Shown here piece by piece: positions 15,327-23,302 of a stretch of 64,000 nt of DNA. The notes beneath the pieces were generated by a model. The model was not told the origin of the DNA and did not search any database. It saw only the letters and a list, made by a program, of their open reading frames with translations. How positions within the stretch are numbered: the stretch's first letter is position 1; the number at the start of each line of letters is the position of its first letter. The DNA comes from Enterococcus hulanensis. Lineage in GTDB: Bacteria > Bacillota > Bacilli > Lactobacillales > Enterococcaceae. A program made the translations under genes and the position numbers. The DNA lies in contig NZ_BJED01000015.1 in the NCBI RefSeq assembly GCF_005405485.1, positions 62,001 to 126,000 on the forward strand. Reading direction: 5' to 3'.

Positions 15327-16052
15327 CTAAAGCCAGTCAATATGGTCACTATCATCTGGATCGTACATCAAGGGTTCGCAATGGTAGAGGGAGTAGGTCT
15401 GTTGATATAGGCGATTAATCTCGCCAAGTGGTGTTCGAAATTCTTTCAGACTAGAGCGTTTGCTTAAAATTTTCGCAAAAGGGCTGTTTGGAAAATATAA
15501 GAAATCTAGCGGAATCTCTCCATCGAGACCGTAATGTAAGACCCCGCGGCGAATCGTCGCCAAGACCAGACAAGCGATCTCCGCCCGTTCAATGAAGCGG
15601 CGGTAATGAAGTGGCAGAAGTAGGCAGAGTCCATTCGTCAGTTCTGCGAAGAATTGCTCCTCCACACTAAAGACGGTGGAAAGCTTGATAGGGTTGAGCC
15701 AGATCGTCTGGTCCTTTCCCTCAAGTGGAAATAATGCAAAGAACGGACAGACCCAAGGCATTTTATATTTTCCGAAATGCCCCAGCTTCTTTAGACAAAT
15801 AGATAAGACTTTATAATCAGAAAATGAATGTGCCGAAGAAAAGCGATGCAAGGTTTTCATAGCATTGATTTTGCTGAAATGGATCTCTGTATCCGTGAAG
15901 ATCAATACTCCTGCTCTATCTGGAATAGGAACGATACAGTTTATCTCATGGACAGTCAACGGATCGAATGCGACCGCCTCTTTAAGGTAGTGTTCCCATA
16001 ACGGTGACCACTGTCTGTCATCTAAAGCCTCTATTTTATTCATTTCATCCAT
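15327..16052 (-). CDS. ComK-like competence transcription factor
   Basis: The 241-residue protein has a central segment of the form LGHFGKYKMPWVCPFFALFPL...IWLNPIKL. This corresponds to the ComK pattern in which a short basic loop precedes hydrophobic strands (KxPxMxxxxxxIFLFPT in B. subtilis). ComK activates DNA-uptake genes in Bacillus; enterococcal relatives are somewhat longer and mostly untested. Several Cys residues and a WSPLWEHYL N-terminus are not informative. AGGAGGAATTACT precedes the ATG. An AAAGCGCTTT palindrome (around 16073-16082) upstream is a possible catabolite control site. The identification is from pattern memory only. Confidence 0.55.
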   Translation of the reverse strand: MDEMNKIEALDDRQWSPLWEHYLKEAVAFDPLTVHEINCIVPIPDRAGVLIFTDTEIHFSKINAMKTLHRFSSAHSFSDYKVLSICLKKLGHFGKYKMPWVCPFFALFPLEGKDQTIWLNPIKLSTVFSVEEQFFAELTNGLCLLLPLHYRRFIERAEIACLVLATIRRGVLHYGLDGEIPLDFLYFPNSPFAKILSKRSSLKEFRTPLGEINRLYQQTYSLYHCEPLMYDPDDSDHIDWL

Positions 16053-16254
16053 AGTAATTCCTCCTTATAGTAAAGCGCTTTATTTATGCTTACAATAAGA
16101 ATATACGACAAAAAACAAGAAGTGAGTTGTTGAAAATTAAGGGGTTATAACAAAATAGTCAAAAAACCTAATTTTTTTGTTATATATTAAGGAGTTGGAG
16201 ATTAGCTATTTTTTCTTCTTTTTATAGGATATAAATACTGGTTAATGAACAAAC

Positions 16255-16291
16255 AAAGACATCTTCTCGGCGGGTTCGAGAAGATGTCTTT
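16255..16291. terminator. Strong hairpin just outside the invertible segment
   Basis: A perfect 15-bp stem (16255-16269 with 16277-16291, loop GCGGGTT) is flanked by TTTATTT on the right and, on the minus strand, TGTTTGTT. It lies 55 bases outside the left inverted repeat. It would stop transcripts leaving the segment leftwards from the promoter at 16425-16453, protecting the ComK-like gene side. Confidence 0.8.
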
Positions 16292-16345
16292 ATTTGTAAG
16301 GGATGTAAATAGTTGATAATTACATTAAAAATGTATAGATTATTA

Positions 16346-16370
16346 CATGGTTTAACCAAAACTATGAATA
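16346..16370 (+). repeat. Left 25-bp inverted repeat of the invertible segment
   Basis: It begins CATGGTTTAACC and ends CTATGAATA. The exact reverse complement is at 17926-17950, with divergence immediately outside, as expected for recombinase crossover sites. Confidence 0.9.
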
Positions 16371-16424
16371 ATTTCATTTTTCTAACCTAAGTATTTCAGT
16401 GAAAAAATGATTTGATTTGTATTA

Positions 16425-16453
16425 ATTATAAAATATAGGAGAAGAATAATCAA
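16425..16453 (-). promoter_or_regulatory. Outward promoter at left end of the invertible segment
   Basis: On the minus strand, TTGATT (16448-16453) is separated by exactly 17 bases from a perfect TATAAT (16425-16430). In the present orientation it reads left, through the repeat and into the terminator at 16255-16291. After inversion it would read right, into the WxL operon. Confidence 0.72.
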
Positions 16454-16563
16454 TATCTTTTATTAAAATCACTAAAAAAGAATAAATGTAATCATTTTAA
16501 AACAAGCGTTCTCGATTGAAAGGGTTAGAAGTAAGGTCGAATCAAATTAATTCTTAATTATTT

Positions 16564-16582
16564 ACCGTCAAATAAACCGTCA
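16564..16582 (+). repeat. ACCGTCA repeats near the recombinase start
   Basis: ACCGTCA occurs at 16564-16570 and 16576-16582. A third copy is at 17878-17884, near the other end of the segment. They could be arm-type binding sites for the recombinase; this is inference from position alone. Confidence 0.35.
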
Positions 16583-16596
16583 GAAGGAGAAGCATT

Positions 16597-17703
16597 ATGC
16601 GCAGAGGCGAAAACATTTACAAAAGAAAAGATGGACGTTGGGAAGCCCGCTATAAAAAAGGCTATAAACCCAATGGAAAAATCAAATACGGGTACATCTA
16701 TGGAAGAATCTACAACGAAGTACGAACAAAGCTCTATTTAATGAAAGCCCACTATCTAAACCAGCAAGAAACCTATGGAGAAACGTGTATCTCCTTAGAA
16801 GAATGGGGACATATCTGGCTTAAAGAGGTCAAACAACAAGTAAAGTCCTCTACCTATAGTTCGTATGAATATAAAATAAATAAATACGTTTTTCCACAGA
16901 TCGGAGAACTCTCTTTAAACGAACTCACCGAAACTACAGGAGAACAATTAGTCAACCTGTGGATAAAATCCGGCTTAGAGGTCTCTACAATGAAAGTCAT
17001 TTTAAGAATTACCAATCAATGCCTGAATGAAGCGATCCAAAAAGAATACCTAAAACAAAATCCCTTTCTATCCCTAAAGCTTCCTAAGAAAACCAAAAAG
17101 CCCATTCGTGCATTGAATAGAATAGAGCAGGAAAAACTACAAAAAGCAGCTCTAGCCGAAAAAAAGGATGCAGGCTTACCAACCTATTTAGCCCTGCAAA
17201 CAGGACTACGAATTGGAGAAATCGCTGCACTACAATGGAAAGATATCGACTTTGACCGCCATCTGATCACAGTCAATAAGACCTATCAACGAATCTACCT
17301 AGCCGATAAAGGAGAAAAAACACAGCTAGTCACAGGCTCTACTAAAACAGAATCAAGTACACGAACCGTACCCATGGGACAACACCTGCAAAAAATCCTA
17401 ATGAAACACCACAAACAATCGAAAGGAGAATTTGTCTTTTCCACAAAAAACCATCAGATGGAACCTCGATTAATCACCTATCACTTCCATCGAATCAGAA
17501 AACAATGCGGCTTGGAGAATGTCCACTTCCATCAATTACGCCATACATTCGCAACCCGCTGCATAGAAACAAAAGGCGATATCCGATCAGTCAGTGAACT
17601 CCTAGGACACAGCTCGACCAAGCTAACACTGGATACCTACGCAGACTCGATGACAGAACAACGCTTTGAAGTCATCTATCAAATGGAAGCCGCCATTTGT
17701 TAG
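16597..17703 (+). CDS. Tyrosine recombinase (phage-integrase family)
   Basis: The 368-residue recombinase has an N-terminal AP2-like DNA-binding region (about 4-48), a SAM-like core-binding domain (about 65-165) and a catalytic domain with all expected residues: R205 (TGLRIGE), K250, H312-x-x-R315 (HQLRHTF), H338 (LLGHSS) and nucleophile Y348. AGAAGGAGAAGC precedes the ATG. No excisionase or phage genes accompany it. It is the only gene between the inverted repeats 16346-16370 and 17926-17950, so a role in inverting its own segment fits better than phage integration. A weak forward promoter (TTGATT-16-TATAGG, 16412-16439) may drive it. Confidence 0.93.
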   Translation: MRRGENIYKRKDGRWEARYKKGYKPNGKIKYGYIYGRIYNEVRTKLYLMKAHYLNQQETYGETCISLEEWGHIWLKEVKQQVKSSTYSSYEYKINKYVFPQIGELSLNELTETTGEQLVNLWIKSGLEVSTMKVILRITNQCLNEAIQKEYLKQNPFLSLKLPKKTKKPIRALNRIEQEKLQKAALAEKKDAGLPTYLALQTGLRIGEIAALQWKDIDFDRHLITVNKTYQRIYLADKGEKTQLVTGSTKTESSTRTVPMGQHLQKILMKHHKQSKGEFVFSTKNHQMEPRLITYHFHRIRKQCGLENVHFHQLRHTFATRCIETKGDIRSVSELLGHSSTKLTLDTYADSMTEQRFEVIYQMEAAIC

Positions 17704-17770
17704 AAATAAAAGTATGAAAAATTTTAAAAAATCCCTCCCAAAAATTCTGCCACTCTTTTTTCAAAACCCA

Positions 17771-17784
17771 AGAAAGCGCTTACT
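17771..17784 (+). promoter_or_regulatory. cre-like catabolite control site
   Basis: The site AGAAAGCGCTTACT matches the CcpA operator consensus TGWAANCGNTNWCA at 12 of 14 positions, with the two end bases off. It lies 10 bases upstream of the -35 element of the rightward promoter at 17795-17824, a place where CcpA could act. Confidence 0.4.
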
Positions 17785-17794
17785 ATTTTTTGGT

Positions 17795-17824
17795 TTGTTA
17801 AAAACCACCTATTTCCTTTATAAG
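17795..17824 (+). promoter_or_regulatory. Rightward promoter inside right end of the invertible segment
   Basis: TTGTTA (17795-17800), an 18-base spacer and TATAAG (17819-17824). In the present orientation it points across the right repeat to the WxL operon. It is a weaker match than the promoter at the left end. Confidence 0.45.
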
Positions 17825-17865
17825 AAATTAAAAGAAAAGTTTTTTTTTATTTAAAAACATTTTAT

Positions 17866-17918
17866 ACGCCGTCGCTTACCGTCACCAAGCTCCGCTAAGC
17901 CTTGGTACATAAGGCGTT
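17866..17918. repeat. GC-rich nested hairpin next to the right repeat
   Basis: An outer stem of the ACGCC/GGCGT type encloses ACCAAG/CTTGGT. In an otherwise AT-rich region it lies a few bases inside the right inverted repeat and contains one ACCGTCA word. It may be part of the recombination site or an attenuator; there is no T-run. Confidence 0.45.
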
Positions 17919-17925
17919 AGAGGTA

Positions 17926-17950
17926 TATTCATAGTTTTGGTTAAACCATG
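17926..17950 (-). repeat. Right 25-bp inverted repeat of the invertible segment
   Basis: This is the exact reverse complement of 16346-16370. It lies 116 bases before the start codon of the first WxL gene. Confidence 0.9.
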
Positions 17951-18002
17951 AAAAAAATAATCAGAACATATCTTATTTAAAGGTCCAACTTAACCCAATA
18001 TC

Positions 18003-18025
18003 AAATGTACCATTTTAGTACATTT
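18003..18025. promoter_or_regulatory. Palindrome in the WxL operon leader
   Basis: AAATGTAC and GTACATTT (8 bp each) flank a 7-base centre, outside the invertible segment and about 40 bases before the first WxL gene. It could be an operator, or a weak hairpin in the transcript. The winged-helix regulators at 23303 and 24085 are obvious candidate ligands. Confidence 0.5.
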
Positions 18026-18066
18026 TAGATATAAAAACACTAAATTATATTAAGGAGAGAAAAGAG

Positions 18067-18867
18067 ATGAATAAGAAAAAATTAGTCACAGGTTTGCTAA
18101 GTGCAGCATTCCTAGGCGGGGTATTGGTTACCACTGCATTACCAGCAGAAGCGAAAGATTACGACGGACAATCAAAAGGGTCTGTAAAATTTAAAGAGGG
18201 TACATTAGAATTACCAGAAATCACAGATCCAATTGTTGATCCAATTGATCCACCAGATAGTAATTTTGGTTTGCTTTATGTACCAAAAGAATTTAACTTC
18301 GCAGAAACAGCTGTTCCAACCTCCGTTGTCTCAGGAAATACCACAATTCCCCTTGATTCAAACTGGGAATGGGATAATGCTCTACACGCAACCGATACAG
18401 GTGGATCTGGTGGAACTAACCCAACGACGAAACATTTTGCGGTTGGTGATGTTCGTGGGAAACGTGCGGCTGGTTGGAAATTAACAGCTAAACTAACTGG
18501 TGCTTTGAAAGACGGTGGTTCAGGTAAGCTTTTATCTGGTGCTACTATTACTATGGCTCAAGGAATCAATGAATTGACGCCTCAACCGAAACCAACACCA
18601 TGGATTGAAACAGCGACAACTGCTGGAGCTGGTACACATACTCCTGATGTTGTTCCCGGAACTGTGACATTAGATTTATCAGCAACAACTGTCATGAGTG
18701 CATCTGCCGAAACAGGACCTGGCAAGGCCGATGGTCGCGGTGAAGGGTACTGGCAAGGTGAATTCAAAAATATTAATCTAGTTGTTCCAGATACAGCAAT
18801 GAATGCTGTTGCAACTGGTGAACAGTACGAAGGAACAATCGACTGGACATTAACAGATTCGATTTAA
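18067..18867 (+). CDS. WxL-domain surface protein
   Basis: The 266-residue protein has a signal peptide cleaved after AEA (about 29) and then a WxL domain with its two signature motifs, GWKLTAKL (W137) and the C-terminal DWTLTDSI (W260). WxL domains bind peptidoglycan non-covalently and act in complexes with the DUF916/DUF3324 protein and LPxTG partners encoded in the same operon. AAGGAGAG precedes the ATG. It is the first gene after the invertible segment. The short linker DPIVDPIDPPDS is typical of these proteins. Confidence 0.93.
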   Translation: MNKKKLVTGLLSAAFLGGVLVTTALPAEAKDYDGQSKGSVKFKEGTLELPEITDPIVDPIDPPDSNFGLLYVPKEFNFAETAVPTSVVSGNTTIPLDSNWEWDNALHATDTGGSGGTNPTTKHFAVGDVRGKRAAGWKLTAKLTGALKDGGSGKLLSGATITMAQGINELTPQPKPTPWIETATTAGAGTHTPDVVPGTVTLDLSATTVMSASAETGPGKADGRGEGYWQGEFKNINLVVPDTAMNAVATGEQYEGTIDWTLTDSI

Positions 18868-18885
18868 TAAGAAAGTATGAAAAAG

Positions 18886-18925
18886 GACAGGTTGAAGATA
18901 GAAGTTGTCTTCAACCTGTCTTGTC
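18886..18925 (+). terminator. Intercistronic hairpin, probable attenuator
   Basis: A perfect 13-bp stem (GACAGGTTGAAGA at 18886-18898 with its complement at 18908-18920) lies between the WxL gene and the DUF916 gene. Only TTGTCT follows, so termination is likely partial. This would give the first WxL protein higher expression than the rest or stabilise the upstream mRNA. Confidence 0.6.
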
Positions 18926-18939
18926 TAAAGGAGCCAAAT

Positions 18940-20013
18940 ATGAAGCGACTACTCCCGATTTTAAGCTTAGTAGTAATGATCTTTTTCCCTATCACAGGGT
19001 TTGCGAAAGATACCAAGGAATCACAACAAGGGATCACTGAAAATGAACAACGTGCGGGCTTTACCGTACAGGCGGTATTACCAGACAATCAGATCAATGA
19101 TCGTGTGGGCTACTATCAATTATTAGTGACCCCTGAACAGAAACAAACGATCCAAGTAAAGATCGTAAATACTTCTGATAAGAAGCAGACCTATAAAGTA
19201 GAAGTCATCAATGCCGCAACAAATAAAAATGGCTTGATTACATACGACGAGCGAGAGAAGAAGCCGGATGCTAGTATGAAGCTGCCGATTGCAAATGTGG
19301 CGAAGCCAAAGAATAAAGAAGTCTCAGTGGATGCTTACACCGAAGGCAAGGCGGATATCGACATTCAGATGCCGGCAGAATCCTTTCAAGGTATCTTGCT
19401 TGGCGGGGTTCGAATCTCCTTGAAATCTGATGAAAAAGAAGAGGAGTCCGAGGGTATGTCTGTTAAGAACACTTATGGGTATGCCATTGGATTGGTGTTG
19501 ACGGAACAAGACTTCGCACCTGTTTATGGTGAGACAGAGCTGAAGCTGACAAAGGTCCAGCCAGAACTTGATTACGGGAGTAAAGTCTTGGAGGCTAGTA
19601 TCCAAAATCCACACCCAGAAGCTATGCAAAAACTGGTGGCAGAAGGGAAGATCGTCCGTAAAGGGCAAAAAAGAGCTTTGGCGAAGAACAAGCTGGAAAA
19701 TGTCAAGATCGCGCCGAACTCAGTCCTTCCATTTCAGATTGATTGGGGACTGCAAGAGGTCGCTGCTGGGGATTATACCTTTATCGGCAAAGTAACCGGA
19801 AAGACGAAAAGCTGGGATTTTAAGCAGGATTTCACAATCACTCGTGAGCTGGCGAAGAAGATGAATGAACAAACAGCGTTCCGTATCTTTATCCCCATTT
19901 GGTGGACGACAAGTTTCTATGTGGTAGGGACGATCACTGCTATCGTGACTGCTTGGCTCATCATTCGCTTCGTCAAACGAAAGAAAGGGAGGGAGATACA
20001 TGAAGAAGAATAA
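18940..20013 (+). CDS. DUF916/DUF3324 WxL-interacting membrane protein
   Basis: The start is placed at ATG 18940 because AAAGGAGCCAAAT precedes it. The 357-residue product has a signal peptide (1 to about 23), the DUF916 domain (about 35-160, GFTVQAVLPDNQINDRVGYY) and the DUF3324 domain (about 170-310). It ends with a C-terminal membrane helix (about 322-345) and RFVKRKKGR. In other enterococci and lactobacilli this protein holds WxL proteins at the cell surface. It overlaps the small LPxTG gene by 14 bases. Confidence 0.9.
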   Translation: MKRLLPILSLVVMIFFPITGFAKDTKESQQGITENEQRAGFTVQAVLPDNQINDRVGYYQLLVTPEQKQTIQVKIVNTSDKKQTYKVEVINAATNKNGLITYDEREKKPDASMKLPIANVAKPKNKEVSVDAYTEGKADIDIQMPAESFQGILLGGVRISLKSDEKEEESEGMSVKNTYGYAIGLVLTEQDFAPVYGETELKLTKVQPELDYGSKVLEASIQNPHPEAMQKLVAEGKIVRKGQKRALAKNKLENVKIAPNSVLPFQIDWGLQEVAAGDYTFIGKVTGKTKSWDFKQDFTITRELAKKMNEQTAFRIFIPIWWTTSFYVVGTITAIVTAWLIIRFVKRKKGREIHEEE

Positions 20014-20443
20014 AGTTTGGTATGTGCTTGTTGGGTTGTTTTGTTTATGTACAAGTAGTGCCACCGTTTATGCGACTAGTTACAACGGTCAAAGTCCAAT
20101 AGGCGTTCGTTTCTATGATCCGACAAGTACTTCATCATCAAGTAGTAGTACATCAAGCTCTACGACCAGTTCCACGACGAGCGCAAGTTCGTCTAGCTCT
20201 ACCAGTTCCAGCAGCAGTACAGTTCCAAGTGCGTCCTCGCTACCAGATACGAATGAGAAAAAGAGCAGCTTTTTATGGTGGGGAAATGGTGATGGAGGAT
20301 CAGGTGGAACGACTCGCTATTACGCCGATAACAAGCTCCTGCCTAGTACCGGAGAACTCGTTCATTTGGCATTGCCATTTGCGGGTGTGTTCTTAGTGAT
20401 GCTGGTTTTCTTCTATCTAAAAAGAGGGAGGAAACGAGTATGA
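20000..20443 (+). CDS. Small LPxTG-anchored protein of the WxL operon
   Basis: The 147-residue protein has a signal peptide (1 to about 25), the sequence YNGQSPIGVRFYDPTS, and a long Ser/Thr-only stalk (about 42-78). A short region with WWGNGDGGSGG follows, then LPSTGE, a hydrophobic helix and KRGRKRV. It is a sortase substrate of the kind usually found with DUF916 and WxL genes. The gene overlaps its neighbours on both sides (14 and 4 bases), so translational coupling is likely. GGGAGG lies upstream of the start. Confidence 0.9.
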   Translation: MKKNKVWYVLVGLFCLCTSSATVYATSYNGQSPIGVRFYDPTSTSSSSSSTSSSTTSSTTSASSSSSTSSSSSTVPSASSLPDTNEKKSSFLWWGNGDGGSGGTTRYYADNKLLPSTGELVHLALPFAGVFLVMLVFFYLKRGRKRV

Positions 20444-22980
20444 AATCAAGAATAAAAGGTCTTTTTGCAGTAGTCATCGTTTTATCAGGGGTTATCGTAG
20501 GAAGTATAACTTATCCGGATGAGTCGCTTGCACAACAAACAGGGACTTATACTGGTAAAATTGATTTCGATATGCGTATGGATGATGGTAGCCTTATTCC
20601 AGCAGGAAAGGTTCCGGTGGCAAAAGTTGAATATGCAGTAAGGACAATTGATCAAGAATGGTTAGATAATGCTAACATTGTATATCAAACTGACGCCTAT
20701 GCTAATCCAGAAACTATTACCATTCCATATAATGGTGCAGGAAATTATTCTTTTACTAAACCAGCTCAGACATGGAATTACGGTACATTTCAGCCTAGTA
20801 GCAACCCCCCGTATCGATTGCGGGGATGGACGTATTATCATTTATTTCGTAGGTTGAATTTTACGAATGTACCTGCTTATATTCGAACTATTTCAGCTAA
20901 GTCTTCTGTTTTAGGAGATTATTCTCGCTATACTTTAGCATATGATACTTATATTTCTCCCACACTTGGTGGAGTAGGTATCCTAGAAGCTTCCTTTAGT
21001 GACGACAATACAAGTATTAAAAATGCAAACTTAACTAGAGTATCGCAAGGGAATTTTAGTTATCAGGGGGGGCCGCCGTTTGGTGCAGTGCCTGAATTTG
21101 ATCCAAACACAGTGGAATTTGCTGTTACTGGTGGAAGACCTGGGACTAGCTATCCCAGTCGTTATGCAGAACAGTCTATAAAGAACTCAAGCGCAGGTGC
21201 TCTAGGTAGAAAAATTACCTTCTTCATGAAAGGATTCCAAACAACGGAACAGTTTATGGATCCAGATGGTGGATGGGTGCCAGCCCCACCTGGATTTACT
21301 CAAAATAAAACAACAGATGCTAATGATGATCATTTTACCCATACAATGAACAAACTTCCAACTTCTTATGAATCTGGTGGGAATTTGTATGTGCTGCAAG
21401 GCTGGCATCAGAAATATGCAAAACCAGCAATCTTAGAGCAGTCTAATCCTCCGTCTATTACAGTTGACTATAATCAACCGAAAACTATTAGTCAGTTGGA
21501 TGAAGAAGGATATATTCGTGTAATTTACGCTAAGGCATTTGCAGTGAAGGAAAAGTATGTAGATAGCAGTAATACATCAATCGATAGTGGAAGTTGGGAT
21601 ACAGTAAATCCTGTTGCTAACAACGGCAATTTCACAGGAACGCCAGCTGCAACCAAGACAGATAGTAGCGGTGCTATATGGGAATATCAAGGTTGGAAAG
21701 AAGGAATCTCTGGAACAGTAAATGGTACAGCAGTACCAGTTACCATTAATAATATTACTGGAAATAAAGATATTTACTATATTTACAAAAAGAAACTACA
21801 TGCGATCACTCGAAAATATGTAGATCACACAGATGGAACTACTCTATTACAAATTCCTTCAAATCCAAATACTTCTTGGAAGAATGACGGCGACCTATTA
21901 ATGTATGCCAATCCCACATCGCAAACAGATACAAATGGTGATGTGTGGGATTATGTTGGTTGGGAAAATGTGACGGATGCTCCGGGTATAGTTAATCCTA
22001 CGAGTACACCTATATCCATTAGTAGTATCAAAGGACCTAAAGAACTTCGTTATCACTATCAAACACGAAAGACTACCGCGACTTTAGATTTGAAGCCAAC
22101 ACCGCAAATTGTCGATAGTGGTGACACGGTTTCTTGGTCTTCGAAATTAACCAATACGGGTGCCTCAGACTTAAAAGATTTAGTTTTGAAGTCTACGTCT
22201 AATTGGGCGGCAGGTCTAACTGATCCTGTTAAAGTGACGGTAACACCAGCAGGTGGAGCACCACAGGACTTTACTGTTAACTCAGGTGATTGGGCGACTG
22301 GGGTGAATCTGACTGGGATTTCGATTCCAAAAACTGGTCCAAATAATTATGCGGATATTACCTTTACAACTACTGCCACAGGTGCAGCAAATCAAGTGTT
22401 GCCAGCAGAAATTGAAGTGGACGGGAATATACCAACACCATTGAAAGCAGAAAACTTTGTCCGCATCGACGATCAAGATGAACCGAATTTGCTACCTTCA
22501 GGAAATTCAGGACTACTCAACATTCCTAATTTCAAATTTGGAGAAGTAGAGGTCAAACCTTTTGCACAAAGGAAAGGGTTAGATTCAAGTGAATATGCGA
22601 ATCCTAGTTACAACCCTTACATTCGCTATATGGATAACGAAAGTATAGGGACTTACAGCCTTTCAGTGAAGATGGGACCATTTACCAGCGGATCGAAAAC
22701 CTTGCCTGCTGCTACAAGTATTATATTGGGTACTGGTACGGTGAAAGAAGTTCAAAACTATAACAAACCTAATGAAACTTTGTCTGCTGGCAGTTCTATT
22801 GGACCAATGAGGATCGAATCGGATAATACGACGTCTATTATTCACCTTGGAAATACTCAAGGAGTTTATCAGATCGACTATGACTTTAATGATGTGGAGT
22901 TAGACTTAGTTGCACATTCTGGTATCGCTGGATTGGACTACAAGGCTGTTATGGATTGGACGTTGACCACAGCTCCGTAA
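20440..22980 (+). CDS. Large multi-domain WxL surface protein
   Basis: The 846-residue secreted protein has a signal peptide (1 to about 31) and an N-terminal region of about 320 residues without a recognised domain. MucBP-like or bacterial repeat modules follow around residues 360-545 (KEKYVDSSNTSIDSGSW, then RKYVDHTDGTTLLQ). A DUF11-like module (about 548-665, LDLKPTPQIVDSGDTVSW) comes next, then a WxL domain that ends MDWTLTTAP (W840). The first WxL motif is degenerate (YSLSVKM). The last gene-level adhesin of the operon, it probably reaches beyond the wall while its WxL end binds peptidoglycan. The ATG overlaps the preceding stop. Confidence 0.9.
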   Translation: MKSRIKGLFAVVIVLSGVIVGSITYPDESLAQQTGTYTGKIDFDMRMDDGSLIPAGKVPVAKVEYAVRTIDQEWLDNANIVYQTDAYANPETITIPYNGAGNYSFTKPAQTWNYGTFQPSSNPPYRLRGWTYYHLFRRLNFTNVPAYIRTISAKSSVLGDYSRYTLAYDTYISPTLGGVGILEASFSDDNTSIKNANLTRVSQGNFSYQGGPPFGAVPEFDPNTVEFAVTGGRPGTSYPSRYAEQSIKNSSAGALGRKITFFMKGFQTTEQFMDPDGGWVPAPPGFTQNKTTDANDDHFTHTMNKLPTSYESGGNLYVLQGWHQKYAKPAILEQSNPPSITVDYNQPKTISQLDEEGYIRVIYAKAFAVKEKYVDSSNTSIDSGSWDTVNPVANNGNFTGTPAATKTDSSGAIWEYQGWKEGISGTVNGTAVPVTINNITGNKDIYYIYKKKLHAITRKYVDHTDGTTLLQIPSNPNTSWKNDGDLLMYANPTSQTDTNGDVWDYVGWENVTDAPGIVNPTSTPISISSIKGPKELRYHYQTRKTTATLDLKPTPQIVDSGDTVSWSSKLTNTGASDLKDLVLKSTSNWAAGLTDPVKVTVTPAGGAPQDFTVNSGDWATGVNLTGISIPKTGPNNYADITFTTTATGAANQVLPAEIEVDGNIPTPLKAENFVRIDDQDEPNLLPSGNSGLLNIPNFKFGEVEVKPFAQRKGLDSSEYANPSYNPYIRYMDNESIGTYSLSVKMGPFTSGSKTLPAATSIILGTGTVKEVQNYNKPNETLSAGSSIGPMRIESDNTTSIIHLGNTQGVYQIDYDFNDVELDLVAHSGIAGLDYKAVMDWTLTTAP

Positions 22981-23010
22981 GTGAAGAAAGCGAGAAAGAG
23001 AGAGGAATCT

Positions 23011-23226
23011 ATGTACAATTATGTTTGGCTATCTGCGGGTATGGGGGTTCTTTCCCTCATCCTAGCGATCTTTTTCCTGGTGAAGGATCTGTCTTATTGC
23101 GAACAGACGCAAAGGAAAAAGCTGACTTATCTGCTAGCAAACTGGGGGATGTTCCTCTTGGCGATCGTCTGGATTGGTCTGGGGATCAGTCTGTATGTCA
23201 TCATCCAGAACCAGTTAACAGCTTAA
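23011..23226 (+). CDS. Small membrane protein at the end of the WxL operon
   Basis: I place the start at ATG 23011 behind GAGAGGAATCT; the frame can be read from GTG 22981, but that lacks a site. The 71-residue product has two hydrophobic helices (about 4-24 and 41-62) with a charged loop, CEQTQRKKLTYLLANW. It follows the large WxL gene by 30 bases and is followed by a weak hairpin (about 23235-23257), so it closes the operon. Possibly an accessory membrane partner; no family known. Confidence 0.6.
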   Translation: MYNYVWLSAGMGVLSLILAIFFLVKDLSYCEQTQRKKLTYLLANWGMFLLAIVWIGLGISLYVIIQNQLTA

Positions 23227-23302
23227 AAAAATGACCGCTCGATGTTTCGGGCGGTTTGTACATATTAACGTGGTGTAACGCCACACAAGAACGAGGTGGA
23301 AA

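Larger units (their letters stand above)
16346..17950. mobile_element. Predicted invertible DNA segment carrying its own recombinase
   Basis: The 1605-base segment is bounded by perfect 25-base inverted repeats and contains one tyrosine recombinase gene plus an outward-pointing promoter near each end. No other cargo is present. Tyrosine recombinases acting on two inverted sites invert the DNA between them. The right edge is 116 bases from the start of a WxL surface-protein operon, while the left edge faces a strong terminator. The most economical reading is a phase-variation switch for the WxL operon. No second orientation can be seen in a single sequence, so inversion is inferred. Confidence 0.78.

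Noticed and set aside
16346-17950. Inverted repeats as ends of a transposon
   Set aside because: The only enzyme is a tyrosine recombinase, which does not use terminal inverted repeats in the way DDE transposases do, and no target duplication is visible outside the repeats.
23235-23260. Terminator at the end of the WxL operon
   Set aside because: A GC-rich stem (ACCGCTCGA...TCGGGCGGT) exists but lacks a proper T-run, so I only mention it as a weak hairpin.
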